Shown: positions 6,151 through 12,780 of the stretch, in pieces | How positions within the stretch are numbered: position 1 is the stretch's first letter | Layout of the letters: the number at the start of each line of letters is the position of its first letter | Assembly: GCA_046081905.1 (NCBI GenBank) | Contig: JBJTWS010000287.1 | Span: 1 to 12,957, forward strand | DNA: 12,957 nucleotides | Direction of reading: 5' to 3' | From: CBW1002 sp046081905 | GTDB taxonomy: Bacteria; Cyanobacteriota; Cyanobacteriia; PCC-6307; Cyanobiaceae | The notes under the pieces: model-generated | What the model saw: the letters and a program-made list of their open reading frames with translations, nothing else | Database searches by the model: none | What the model was told of the DNA's origin: nothing | Program-made: the position numbers and the translations under genes

Positions 6151-7086
6151 CTACACCGACCCGAAGGCCACCTGGCAGGCGGCATTGAGCAGTTCGGCCT
6201 CCTCCGCGCTGGTGGGGGGGCGGCCGTCGATGGTGCCGCGGTTGCAGTCGGCGCTGAGCTGGTAGGTGGAGCCGTCGGCGGTGACCGCGAAGCTCACCCC
6301 CGAGCTGCCGGAGGGCTGCACCGAGCCGTAGAGGAGCTCGTAGTTGGTGTTCGGCACCACGATGTAGGTGGTGCTGCTGTCCACCGCATTGTTCACGGCA
6401 CTGTTGATCACCGCCGCCGTGGCCAGGCTGGTGATCCCCCTAGCGGCCGCGTTGGCGCCCCACCAGCCCCAGGAGGGGGTGCTCCAGCCGCCGTACCAGC
6501 CGGTGGTCCAGGGGCGGGCGTAGCCCCAGCCGGGGCGGGCCCAGCCGGCGTTGATGTTGACATCGTTGATGTTCACCCGCCGGTTCCAGTCCACATTCCG
6601 CTTCACGTTGCGGTTGACGTTCCGGTCGATATATCGATCGATATTGCGATCGATATTGCGATCGATGCTCCGGTTGACGTTCCGATCGAAGCTGCGGTTG
6701 CCATCCCGGTTCAGATTCCGGTTGCCGTCGTGGTTCAGGTTGCGGTTGGCGCTGCTGCTTGGCCGGTTCAGGGTCGGTGTGGCCCTCCCGGAACCCGCCC
6801 CCTGGCTCCAGCCCCCACTGGGCCGGGAGGATCCGCGGTTCAGCCCCCCGCTGGCGCCGCTGAAGCCGGTGCGGCTGCCGGAGGGGCCGCCCCCGCCGGA
6901 GGGCCTGCGCACGCCACCCCCGCCGCCGCCGGAGCGCCGGGCACCGCCGCCACCTCCGCCCTTGCGGGCCACCAGGGTGTCGCTGCCGCCGCCGCCGGGC
7001 ACCTGCGCCTGCAGGGCCTGCACCGGCAGGACCGGCACCGCCACCACGGCGGCGAGCAGCAGGGAAAGTCCAGCAAGGTGTCTCAT
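6151..7086 (-). CDS. Secreted Gly-rich protein with N-V/I-D-R tetrapeptide repeats
   Basis: This 311-residue exported protein is of unknown function. A signal peptide (1 to about 26, ending ALQAQ) is followed by a Gly/Arg/Ser-rich low-complexity part (30-113) with GGGGGGARRSGGGGGGVRR. Two NRNLN-H/R-DG octapeptides (114-129) come next, then eight tetrapeptides of the form N-V/I-D/N-R (136-167). A Trp/Tyr/Gly-rich stretch follows (WARPGWGYARPWTTGWYGGW, about 182-201). A compact C-terminal domain (240-311) begins YIVVPNTNYELLYG and has two cysteines, Cys281 and Cys304. Its ATG overlaps the stop of the upstream gene by 4 bp, and GAGGTG (plus-strand 7095-7100) is a good ribosome-binding site inside that gene. 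The two are therefore translationally coupled exported partners. Surface or matrix adhesion is only a guess. Confidence 0.85.
   Translation of the reverse strand: MRHLAGLSLLLAAVVAVPVLPVQALQAQVPGGGGSDTLVARKGGGGGGARRSGGGGGGVRRPSGGGGPSGSRTGFSGASGGLNRGSSRPSGGWSQGAGSGRATPTLNRPSSSANRNLNHDGNRNLNRDGNRSFDRNVNRSIDRNIDRNIDRYIDRNVNRNVKRNVDWNRRVNINDVNINAGWARPGWGYARPWTTGWYGGWSTPSWGWWGANAAARGITSLATAAVINSAVNNAVDSSTTYIVVPNTNYELLYGSVQPSGSSGVSFAVTADGSTYQLSADCNRGTIDGRPPTSAEEAELLNAACQVAFGSV
6586..6681 (-). repeat. 12-bp tandem coding repeat (tetrapeptide N-V/I-D-R)
   Basis: Eight degenerate 12-base units encode residues 136-167 of the secreted protein. The plus-strand unit CGATCGATATTG is exactly repeated at 6635-6646 and 6647-6658 and continues as CGATCGATGCTC at 6659-6670; outer units have drifted (CGGTTGACGTTC). 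The core is noticeably more AT-rich than its surroundings. It contains GCGATCGA, one base from the cyanobacterial HIP1 octamer GCGATCGC. Confidence 0.85.
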
Positions 7087-7592
7087 CGCTGAATCACCTC
7101 GCGCTTGATGGCGTCACAGCCATCGTCGTAGCAGGTGAGATCGATCCGGCCATCCGGACCGAAGTGCACCATCACCAGATCCCGCCCTTCGGTGGAGCCG
7201 GGGTTCTCCTCCCGCACGCTGTTGAGGTAGTTGGGATTCACCACGCACAGGTCGCGGTTGTTGAAGCAGATCGTGTTGCTGGAGAAGCGGGCGCCGGCGT
7301 TGATCAGTTGCTTCCAGCCCTGGCCGCCCTTCTCCTGCACGCTCATGCGGATCGGCGCGTCCGTGATCCGGATCGTTGCCACCCGCGTGCCGATCGTGTG
7401 GCGGTAGAGGGTGGCTTCTTCCTCCTCGATCGCCTCCACCCTGCAGGGTTGGGGGTTGCCCCCCTGGATGGTGCAGGTGGTGTCGAGCTGATACAGCACT
7501 TCGGCCCGGGCGCCTGAGGGAGCCGCCAGCAGAGCGCAGAGGCCGCTGGCCAGCAGGCCGCCGGCCAGAAGTCGGGAGTGTCGGTTCGGCAT
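7083..7592 (-). CDS. Exported Cys-rich protein of unknown function (169 aa)
   Basis: I do not recognise this family. A signal peptide spans residues 1-30 (hydrophobic 8-24, ending GARA). The mature chain of about 139 residues has six cysteines (40, 50, 109, 116, 154, 159), enough for three disulfides, arranged as three local pairs. It is probably β-rich: VEAIEEEEATLYRHTIGTRVATIRITDAPIRMSV alternates polar and hydrophobic residues. ICFNNRDLCVVNPNYLNS and LTCYDDGCDAIKREV are the other cysteine blocks. It starts 21 bases after the UPF0104 gene and overlaps the next exported protein as ATGA, so it sits in the same transcription unit. A periplasmic or outer-surface place follows from the signal peptide and disulfide-type cysteines. 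Confidence 0.82.
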   Translation of the reverse strand: MPNRHSRLLAGGLLASGLCALLAAPSGARAEVLYQLDTTCTIQGGNPQPCRVEAIEEEEATLYRHTIGTRVATIRITDAPIRMSVQEKGGQGWKQLINAGARFSSNTICFNNRDLCVVNPNYLNSVREENPGSTEGRDLVMVHFGPDGRIDLTCYDDGCDAIKREVIQR

Positions 7593-7613
7593 GAACGGGG
7601 GAAAGGGAGACCC

Positions 7614-8741
7614 TCAGGGACTGGTGGAGGGGACCTCTCCATCGTGACCAGAGAGCGGCACTTTGCCCGCGCCTGTGACACGGATCCGCCAGCGCTGATC
7701 GGCCGCCGCCGTGGCCGCTGCCAGCAGGTCGGCCGCCGTGGCCACGACGCGGTAGCTCAGGGCCACCGCCAGCAGGGGGCCCTCCGGTACCAGGCCCCCC
7801 AGGCTGAGCAGCAACGTGGCCTCGAACACCCCGAGGCCCCCCGGGGCGCCAGGCACCACCAGCCCCACGGTCCAGGCCAGGGCGAAGCCCGCCAGCCAGC
7901 GGCTCCACTCGAGGCTCCCCTGCAGATCAAAGGCCAGCACGCAGCTGGCAAAGCCGCTGAAACGCAGCAGCACGAACAGCAGCAGGGCCAGCAGCGGCAG
8001 CAGCGGCACCCGGGCCGGCGGCACCACCAGGGTGGGCTCCTCCCCGGGCCGGGCCAGTTGGCGGGCCCGCTGCCGCTCCAGCCGCAGCAGCAGCGGCGTG
8101 AGCCAGCGGGGCAGCAGCAGCAGCAGCGGCAGCAGCCACAGCAGTGCCCGCCCCCAGGATCCCTCCTGCAGATCGGCCGGCGCCACCAGGGCCAGGGCGG
8201 CGATCGCCGCCAGCAGCGGATCCAGCAGCACCGCCAGCAGGGCCTGTCCCGTGGTGGCGGGTTCGGCCAGGGGGGCCTCCGGCGCCTGCAGGGCCCGCAC
8301 CCGCGCCGCCAGGTGCCAGATGCCCCCGGGGAGGTACTTGCGCAGGTTCGTGCTCAGGTACAGCAGCGCCGTGGCCTCCACATCCGGCCGCAGCCCCAGC
8401 CAGCGCAGGATCACCCCCCAGCCCAGGGCGTTCACCACCAGGCTGAGCAGGCTCAGGCCCAGGCCCAGGCAGAGCCACCACCAGCCCTGGGGATCGAGGT
8501 TCTGGCGCAGAAGGCCTCGCCCATGGCTCTGGAGGGCCGCCAGCAGAAAGCCGAAGCTGATCAGGGTGACCCACAGCCGGGTGCCGCCCGGCAGGGCGGG
8601 CCGCCGGCGCTCCAGCCAGGCCAGGCCTTGGCGAAGGGCCTGCCACGGCCCGCGCAGCCGGCGGGCCAGCCACAGCCCCGTGTGGCGGAGGCGGCGGCCC
8701 GCTCCCCGGAGCAGCAACCGTGGCGGCGGTGTGGGCGGCAT
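7614..8741 (-). CDS. UPF0104 / LPG-synthase transmembrane-domain family protein
   Basis: This 375-residue polytopic membrane protein belongs to the LPG_synthase_TM (UPF0104) family: the flippase-like membrane part of MprF without the soluble aminoacyl-transferase domain. Family marks are YLSTNLRKYLPGGIWHLAARV (128-148) and VGLVVPGAPGGLGVFEATLLLSLG (292-315). About eight hydrophobic segments lie between residues 55 and 345, behind an Arg-rich cytosolic N-terminus (8-47). I chose the ATG at 8741 because upstream codons are a Pro-rich shadow overlapping larC. Family members are proposed to move lipids or lipid-linked intermediates, and the substrate here is unknown. The gene lies 47 bases after larC and 21 bases before two exported proteins. 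Confidence 0.88.
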   Translation of the reverse strand: MPPTPPPRLLLRGAGRRLRHTGLWLARRLRGPWQALRQGLAWLERRRPALPGGTRLWVTLISFGFLLAALQSHGRGLLRQNLDPQGWWWLCLGLGLSLLSLVVNALGWGVILRWLGLRPDVEATALLYLSTNLRKYLPGGIWHLAARVRALQAPEAPLAEPATTGQALLAVLLDPLLAAIAALALVAPADLQEGSWGRALLWLLPLLLLLPRWLTPLLLRLERQRARQLARPGEEPTLVVPPARVPLLPLLALLLFVLLRFSGFASCVLAFDLQGSLEWSRWLAGFALAWTVGLVVPGAPGGLGVFEATLLLSLGGLVPEGPLLAVALSYRVVATAADLLAAATAAADQRWRIRVTGAGKVPLSGHDGEVPSTSP

Positions 8742-8788
8742 GGGCTCGGGCGGCGGAGGGGAGAGCGGAAGGGGCGGAAACCGGGGCC

Positions 8789-10003
8789 TCAGGGCTGCTC
8801 CCCGGCCAGGGCGAGCTCCACCTGCGCCCGGACTTCCGCCAGGGAAAGCCCATGCTGCCGTGCCAGGGCGGCCAGATCCTCGTATTCGGCCTTCTGCCGC
8901 GGCGGACCCTCCGGCCTGTGGCTGCGTTTGATCCGTACCCGTCCCAGGGGCGTGTCGAGCCAGAGGGTTTCCCGCGGCAGCACCCAGCGCTGCTGCGGCT
9001 GCTCCCGCAGTCCCAGGCTGCTGCCGTGCCGCCACCACACCGCCCGTGCGGCCTCCCGCTCCGTCGGGTGCACCAGGGCCGTGACCAGGGTGCCGCTCCG
9101 GCCCTTTTTCATGGTGATCGCCTGGCTGAACACCTCCACGGCCCCGGCCCGGCGCAGCTCCTCCGCCAGAAAGGCCAGCTCTTCGGCGCTGGCGTCGTCG
9201 ATCTGGGCCTGCTGCTGCCAGAGGGTTTCCTGCGGCAGCTCCCCGGTGGCCGCTGGTTCTGCCACCGCGGGGATCGCCTCCGCCAGGCAGAGGCGCAGCA
9301 GGTTGGGCCGATCCAACGGGCGCGTGCCCAGCCCCACCCCCAGGCGTCGGGGGAGGTGGTCGGGGGCCGGGCCGAAGCGCTCGCTCCAGCAGGCCACCAG
9401 GGCCAGGCCCGTGGGGGTGGTGAGTTCGCCGGCGGGAAAATCGGCGCTGGAGCGCAGCGGGATGCCGCGGCGGCAGGCAATCTCCAGCACCGCCGGGGCT
9501 GGCAGCGGCAGCAGGCCGTGGGCGGTGCGCACCGCGCCGTGGCCGGCGGGGGGCACCGTGCAGTGCAGCCGCTCGATGCCGAAATGGAGTAGCCCGGCGC
9601 AGACCCCCACCACATCCACCAGGGCATCGAGGGCCCCCACCTCATGGAAGTGCACCTCCTCCGGCGGGTGGCCGTGCACGGCCGCTTCCGCCTCCGCCAG
9701 CAGGCCGAACACCTCCAGCACCTTCTGCCGCAGGGCCGGCTCCAGGCCACTCGCCTCCAGCTCGCCCCGCAGCCGGCCCCAGGGGCGGTGATGGGGCTGG
9801 GCCTCGAGGCAGTCCACCTCCAGGTGGAGCCCCCGCAGGCCGCCGCTGCGGCGCTCCTCGATCCGCAGCTGCACCGCATCCGCCACGCCCAGCGCCGCCA
9901 GGGGGGCCTCGATCACCTCCTGCGGCAGGCCGAGATCCAGCAGGGCGGCCAGCAGCATGTTGCCCGCCAGACCGGTGGGGGCATCGATCAGGGCCAGGGT
10001 CAT
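8789..10003 (-). CDS. larC: LarC, nickel-pincer cofactor nickel insertase
   Basis: The 404-residue LarC (DUF111) is the CTP-dependent enzyme that inserts nickel into the pyridinium dithiocarboxylate of the nickel-pincer cofactor used by lactate racemase-type enzymes. Visible family blocks are DAPTGLAGNMLLAALLDLG (7-25), EVHFHEVGALDALVDVVG (116-133), GELTTPTGLALV (192-203), ITMKKGRSGTLVTAL (296-310) and KAEYEDLAALA (371-381). It is one uninterrupted frame, unlike the frameshifted larC1/larC2 of Lactobacillus. The N-terminal motif reads GNM where GDM is usual. The ATG at 10003 overlaps the upstream stop by 4 bp. LarB, LarE and LarA are not in the window; isolated larC genes are common, so the actual client enzyme is unknown. 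Confidence 0.92.
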   Translation of the reverse strand: MTLALIDAPTGLAGNMLLAALLDLGLPQEVIEAPLAALGVADAVQLRIEERRSGGLRGLHLEVDCLEAQPHHRPWGRLRGELEASGLEPALRQKVLEVFGLLAEAEAAVHGHPPEEVHFHEVGALDALVDVVGVCAGLLHFGIERLHCTVPPAGHGAVRTAHGLLPLPAPAVLEIACRRGIPLRSSADFPAGELTTPTGLALVACWSERFGPAPDHLPRRLGVGLGTRPLDRPNLLRLCLAEAIPAVAEPAATGELPQETLWQQQAQIDDASAEELAFLAEELRRAGAVEVFSQAITMKKGRSGTLVTALVHPTEREAARAVWWRHGSSLGLREQPQQRWVLPRETLWLDTPLGRVRIKRSHRPEGPPRQKAEYEDLAALARQHGLSLAEVRAQVELALAGEQP

Positions 10004-10677
10004 GGCGCCGGAGCCGGTTCGGGCGCCGAGGCCTCTGCCGCGGGGCGGCGCGGGTGTCCGAGCCGGGGGGTGCTCGCCAGCAGCTCCTCGGCGCGGGATT
10101 CCAGGGCGGCTCGGTGCTGGCGCAGCCACTGGTCCACCTCCCGTCGGGCCCGCCGCTGCTCCCGCTGGGCCACCTCCACGGGATGGCCGGAGAGGCCCCA
10201 GAGGCGCCCCAGCAGGGCCCGGTCGTCGGCGCCGCCCTGCGGATCGCCGTAGATCAGCTGCTCGGCCGCCATGCCGGCCAGCAGCACCCGGCTCCAGCGG
10301 CGCAGCTGCTCCAGCGGCATGCGCACGTGATCCGGCGGCAGGAACTCGGTGCAGCCGCCGCTGGGCACCCCGGCCTCCAGGCAGGCGAGGCTGCCCACCA
10401 GCACCCGCTGCACGGGCAGCTCTTCGCTCTCGGCCAGCAGCAGGTGGCCCGCCTCATGGATGGCGATGCGCCGCAGCCGCCCAACCCCACCCGGCAGGGC
10501 CTCGGCCAGCACATGGCCTCCCCGCCCCCCGAAGCGGGCCGCATCCACGCTGAGGCCCCCGAGCCCCAGGGCCGCCAGCAGGGTGATCCACCAGGGGGAG
10601 ATCCCCAGGCCCGGGCCCAGCAGGGCCAGCAGGCTCACCAGCAGCACCGCCAGTCCGGCCTGGAGGGGCTGGTTCAT
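10000..10677 (-). CDS. AAA-less FtsH-type (M41-like) membrane zinc protease
   Basis: This 225-residue protein has two N-terminal membrane helices (about 6-22 and 28-44). A domain resembling the C-terminal M41 protease part of FtsH follows, with no AAA ATPase module. The zinc motif HEAGH is at 74-78 (His74, Glu75, His78). AGMAAEQLIYGDPQGGADD (134-152) matches the FtsH AGRxAEELxFG...(S/N)D stretch, so Asp151 or Asp152 could be the third ligand. The catalytic set looks intact, so it may cleave without ATP-driven unfolding, on small or loosely folded membrane proteins. The C-terminus ends in a charged helix (165-200) and an Ala/Pro/Glu-rich tail. It starts two bases after the upstream stop and overlaps larC by 4 bp. 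Substrate unknown. Confidence 0.87.
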   Translation of the reverse strand: MNQPLQAGLAVLLVSLLALLGPGLGISPWWITLLAALGLGGLSVDAARFGGRGGHVLAEALPGGVGRLRRIAIHEAGHLLLAESEELPVQRVLVGSLACLEAGVPSGGCTEFLPPDHVRMPLEQLRRWSRVLLAGMAAEQLIYGDPQGGADDRALLGRLWGLSGHPVEVAQREQRRARREVDQWLRQHRAALESRAEELLASTPRLGHPRRPAAEASAPEPAPAP

Positions 10678-10679
10678 GG

Positions 10680-11477
10680 TCAGCGGCTGGGCCGGCTGAT
10701 GGCACTGCTGTGGAGGCCGGCGCCGCCACGGCTGCCCTCGCTGCGGCCGCCGCGGGGGGCGCCGCTGCGGTCGCCGCCGCCGCTGCGCTCTCCACCGGAG
10801 CGATCGCCGCGGCCGCGCTCATTGCCGCGCCGGCCCTTGCCGCCGCGGTTGCCGCGCTGGTTCACCGGGGCGAGCACCTCGAGGCTCTCCACGTGCAGCT
10901 CCTGGCCGCGGCGCCGCACCTCCAGGCTCACGAAGTGGCGCAGGTGCTCCAGGGGCACCTCGCCCTTGAGCTGCACCTTGAACGGGGTGGGGCGATTGCC
11001 GTCGGGCTTGGGCAGCACCCGCACCTTCACCACCAGATCGCCGTTCTCGGGCTTGGTGAAGATCAGCTCGCCGCGGATGGAGAAGTAGTCGTCGCCCTCG
11101 GGCAGGCTGTCGAGCGGGGCCGGTGCCCCTGCACTGGTTTCGGCTGCGCCCGTGTCGCCCTCGGTGGCTTCGGCCGGTGGGGCTTCCGGGTCGAGGGTGC
11201 TGGGTTCCCACACCCCCACCAGCTGCAGGTGCAGGCTTCCCTCGTCGCGGGTGCGGGGGTACACCACCCACAGATGGGGCTGCTCCAGATCAAGGTGGCG
11301 GCGCAGCAGCGTCAGCAGCCGGCCCAGCACCACCGTTTCGAGCACGGCGCCATCCTCGGTGCGCAGCACACCGCGGGTGAGCTGCTGGGGATCCTCCGGT
11401 TCGTACACGCCGCGCACAACGCCGATCGCCCGGTACTGAAGGGGCTCGGTGACCGGGGCAATGGGGTGGGGGCGCAT
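10680..11477 (-). CDS. Conserved protein with C-terminal RGG-like tail
   Basis: This 265-residue cytosolic protein has no signal peptide. The folded N-terminal part (14-92: LQYRAIGVVRGVYEPED, LTRGVLRTEDGAVLETVVLGRL, QPHLWVVYPRTR, LHLQLVGVWEP) looks like a compact β-rich domain of a type I associate with cyanobacterial conserved proteins, but I cannot name it. An acidic linker (93-130) is followed by a second β-rich segment (131-203: YFSIRGELIFTK, DLVVKVRVLPK, PFKVQLKGEVP, FVSLEVRRRGQELHVESLEV). The tail (207-254) is Arg/Gly-rich with repeated RGG, RSGG and RGN units, typical of nucleic-acid-binding or condensate-forming tails. The ATG at 11477 opens the conserved part; the longer frame upstream is divergent shadow. 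First gene of the minus-strand operon. Confidence 0.85.
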   Translation of the reverse strand: MRPHPIAPVTEPLQYRAIGVVRGVYEPEDPQQLTRGVLRTEDGAVLETVVLGRLLTLLRRHLDLEQPHLWVVYPRTRDEGSLHLQLVGVWEPSTLDPEAPPAEATEGDTGAAETSAGAPAPLDSLPEGDDYFSIRGELIFTKPENGDLVVKVRVLPKPDGNRPTPFKVQLKGEVPLEHLRHFVSLEVRRRGQELHVESLEVLAPVNQRGNRGGKGRRGNERGRGDRSGGERSGGGDRSGAPRGGRSEGSRGGAGLHSSAISRPSR

Positions 11478-11592
11478 CAGGGTTCGGGTGGGGGCAGGCC
11501 TGGGGGCCACCCGGTCGGGCCAATGTAGCCAGCGGATGCAGAGGCGCCGCTCCCGGCCAGGGCAGACTCTTGGCCGCTGCCGCCCCCCGAAC

Positions 11593-12426
11593 ATGTCCAG
11601 CCGCGGCTCGGTGTCGCGATCCGGTGTTGTGCTCGCGGCCCTGCTCGCCCTGCTGGCCCTCGCCGGCGGCTGGGGCCTCGGCCAGTGGCAGGCCGGCCGC
11701 AGCGGTGAAGCCCGCCCGCGGGATGCGCTGCAGCGCCAGCTGCAGGAGCTGAAGCAGCGCCATGCCCAGGGCCAGTCGAGCGAGGCCGATCAGCAGCGGC
11801 TGCTGGAGCTGCTGGTGGCGCTGGATCGCCGCGCCGAGGCCATCGCCGTGCTGGAGCCCATGGCCGACCGCCAGCCGGAGCGCTGGAGCCTGCGGCTGCT
11901 GCTGGCGGAACTGCGCCGCAACCAGAACGACCGCACCGGCGCGGAACGGGAGGTGCGGCAGCTGCTCAACCTGCGGCCGGATCGGATCGAAGCGCTGCAG
12001 CTGATGACCCTGTTGCAGCTCGAGCAGGGCCGCGGCGCCCAGGCCCAGACCCAGCTGCAGGCCACCTTCGAGCGGCTGATGAAGCCCCAGCCGCGCCCGG
12101 AGGCGATGGCGGTGGGGCTGCTGCTGGCGGACCTGCTGCAGAAGCAGGGCCAGCCGGGCCAGGCCCGGGCGGTGTATCTGCGCCTCGGGGCCGCCTTCCC
12201 GCGGGATCCTCGTCCCCTGCTGGCCCAGGCGCTGCTGCAGCAGGAGAAGGGCGATGGCCGCGGCGCCCAGGAGCTGCTGGCCCAGGCCCGCCAGCTCCAG
12301 CCCGACAAGGTGGATCCCCGCCTGGACCGGGTGGCGGCCGCCTGGGGCCTGGCACCCCTCAGGGCGCCGTCACCGTCCGGCTCGCCCCCGAAGTCCCCGG
12401 AGTCTGCTGGGCGTCAAAGTCCCTAA
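11593..12426 (+). CDS. Membrane-anchored TPR protein
   Basis: The 277-residue protein has one N-terminal membrane helix (about 11-30), a charged helical stretch (43-60), and TPR-like helix pairs from about residue 62 to 240. Examples are QRLLELLVALDRRAEAIAVLEPM, WSLRLLLAELRRNQNDRTGAEREVRQLLNLRPD and ADLLQKQGQPGQARAVYLRLGAAFPRDP. A Ser/Pro-rich disordered tail (257-277) ends it. The helices would form a solenoid scaffold beside the membrane; orientation is not certain, because the N-terminus has several Arg and favours the solenoid outside the cytosol. It diverges from the RGG-tail gene across 115 bases in which I see no convincing promoter. Its last 68 bases overlap the convergent small secreted gene. 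Specific role unknown. Confidence 0.85.
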   Translation: MSSRGSVSRSGVVLAALLALLALAGGWGLGQWQAGRSGEARPRDALQRQLQELKQRHAQGQSSEADQQRLLELLVALDRRAEAIAVLEPMADRQPERWSLRLLLAELRRNQNDRTGAEREVRQLLNLRPDRIEALQLMTLLQLEQGRGAQAQTQLQATFERLMKPQPRPEAMAVGLLLADLLQKQGQPGQARAVYLRLGAAFPRDPRPLLAQALLQQEKGDGRGAQELLAQARQLQPDKVDPRLDRVAAAWGLAPLRAPSPSGSPPKSPESAGRQSP

Positions 12427-12706
12427 GGGCCTGATCGATGGCGTCACCCGGTGGGGTGGCGTCGTCGAGGGCGCTGCCCTTGCGGATCTTGTTCATCAGA
12501 TCCAGGGGGTTGGTGGTATCGAGGATCGAATCCCCCTTGCCGCTGCCGGGGCCGTAGTCGAGCAGGTCCCGCTCCTGCTTGCTCATGCCGTAGGGCTGGC
12601 TCCAGCCCTGGGGTTCGGCCAGGGCCGGCGCTCCGGCCGCCAGACCCACCAGCAGGGCACCCGCCAGGGGGAGCCTCCGCCGGGGATGGATGGATTTGGG
12701 TTGCAT
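12359..12706 (-). CDS. Small secreted protein of unknown function (115 aa)
   Basis: A signal peptide (1-30, Arg-rich start HPRRR, hydrophobic 12-28, cleavage after ALA) precedes an 85-residue mature chain with no cysteine. GWSQPYGMSKQERDLLDYGPGSGKGDSILDTTNPLDLMNKIRKGSALDDATPPGDAIDQALRDF looks conserved in style, with one amphipathic helix (82-99) and a flexible Ser/Thr tail. I do not recognise the family. AGGAG lies 12 bases before the ATG, a slightly long spacing, and CTTAGCAT further up is a possible -10. The 3' end overlaps the TPR gene tail to tail by 68 bp, so the last 22 residues are the least certain. It diverges from exonuclease III. Confidence 0.75.
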   Translation of the reverse strand: MQPKSIHPRRRLPLAGALLVGLAAGAPALAEPQGWSQPYGMSKQERDLLDYGPGSGKGDSILDTTNPLDLMNKIRKGSALDDATPPGDAIDQALRDFDAQQTPGTSGASRTVTAP

Positions 12707-12780
12707 CGCCCGCTTGTACTCCTGGCGCCCATGCTAAGGGCGTTCTGCTAGTCCTCCGGTCGTTCGTCCCTGCCTGCCCG

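Noticed and set aside
6601..6681. Short tandem units as a CRISPR-like or intergenic repeat
   Set aside because: The 12-base period keeps the reading frame and encodes a tetrapeptide, with no spacers.
7945..8140. Runs of CAGCAG/GCAGCAG as a microsatellite
   Set aside because: These encode Leu-rich membrane helices of the UPF0104 protein on the minus strand; the bias is from CTG leucine codons.
7578..9791. 737-codon open frame on the plus strand
   Set aside because: Antisense to the UPF0104 gene and larC; composition is low-complexity Gln/Arg/Gly and no family motif is seen.
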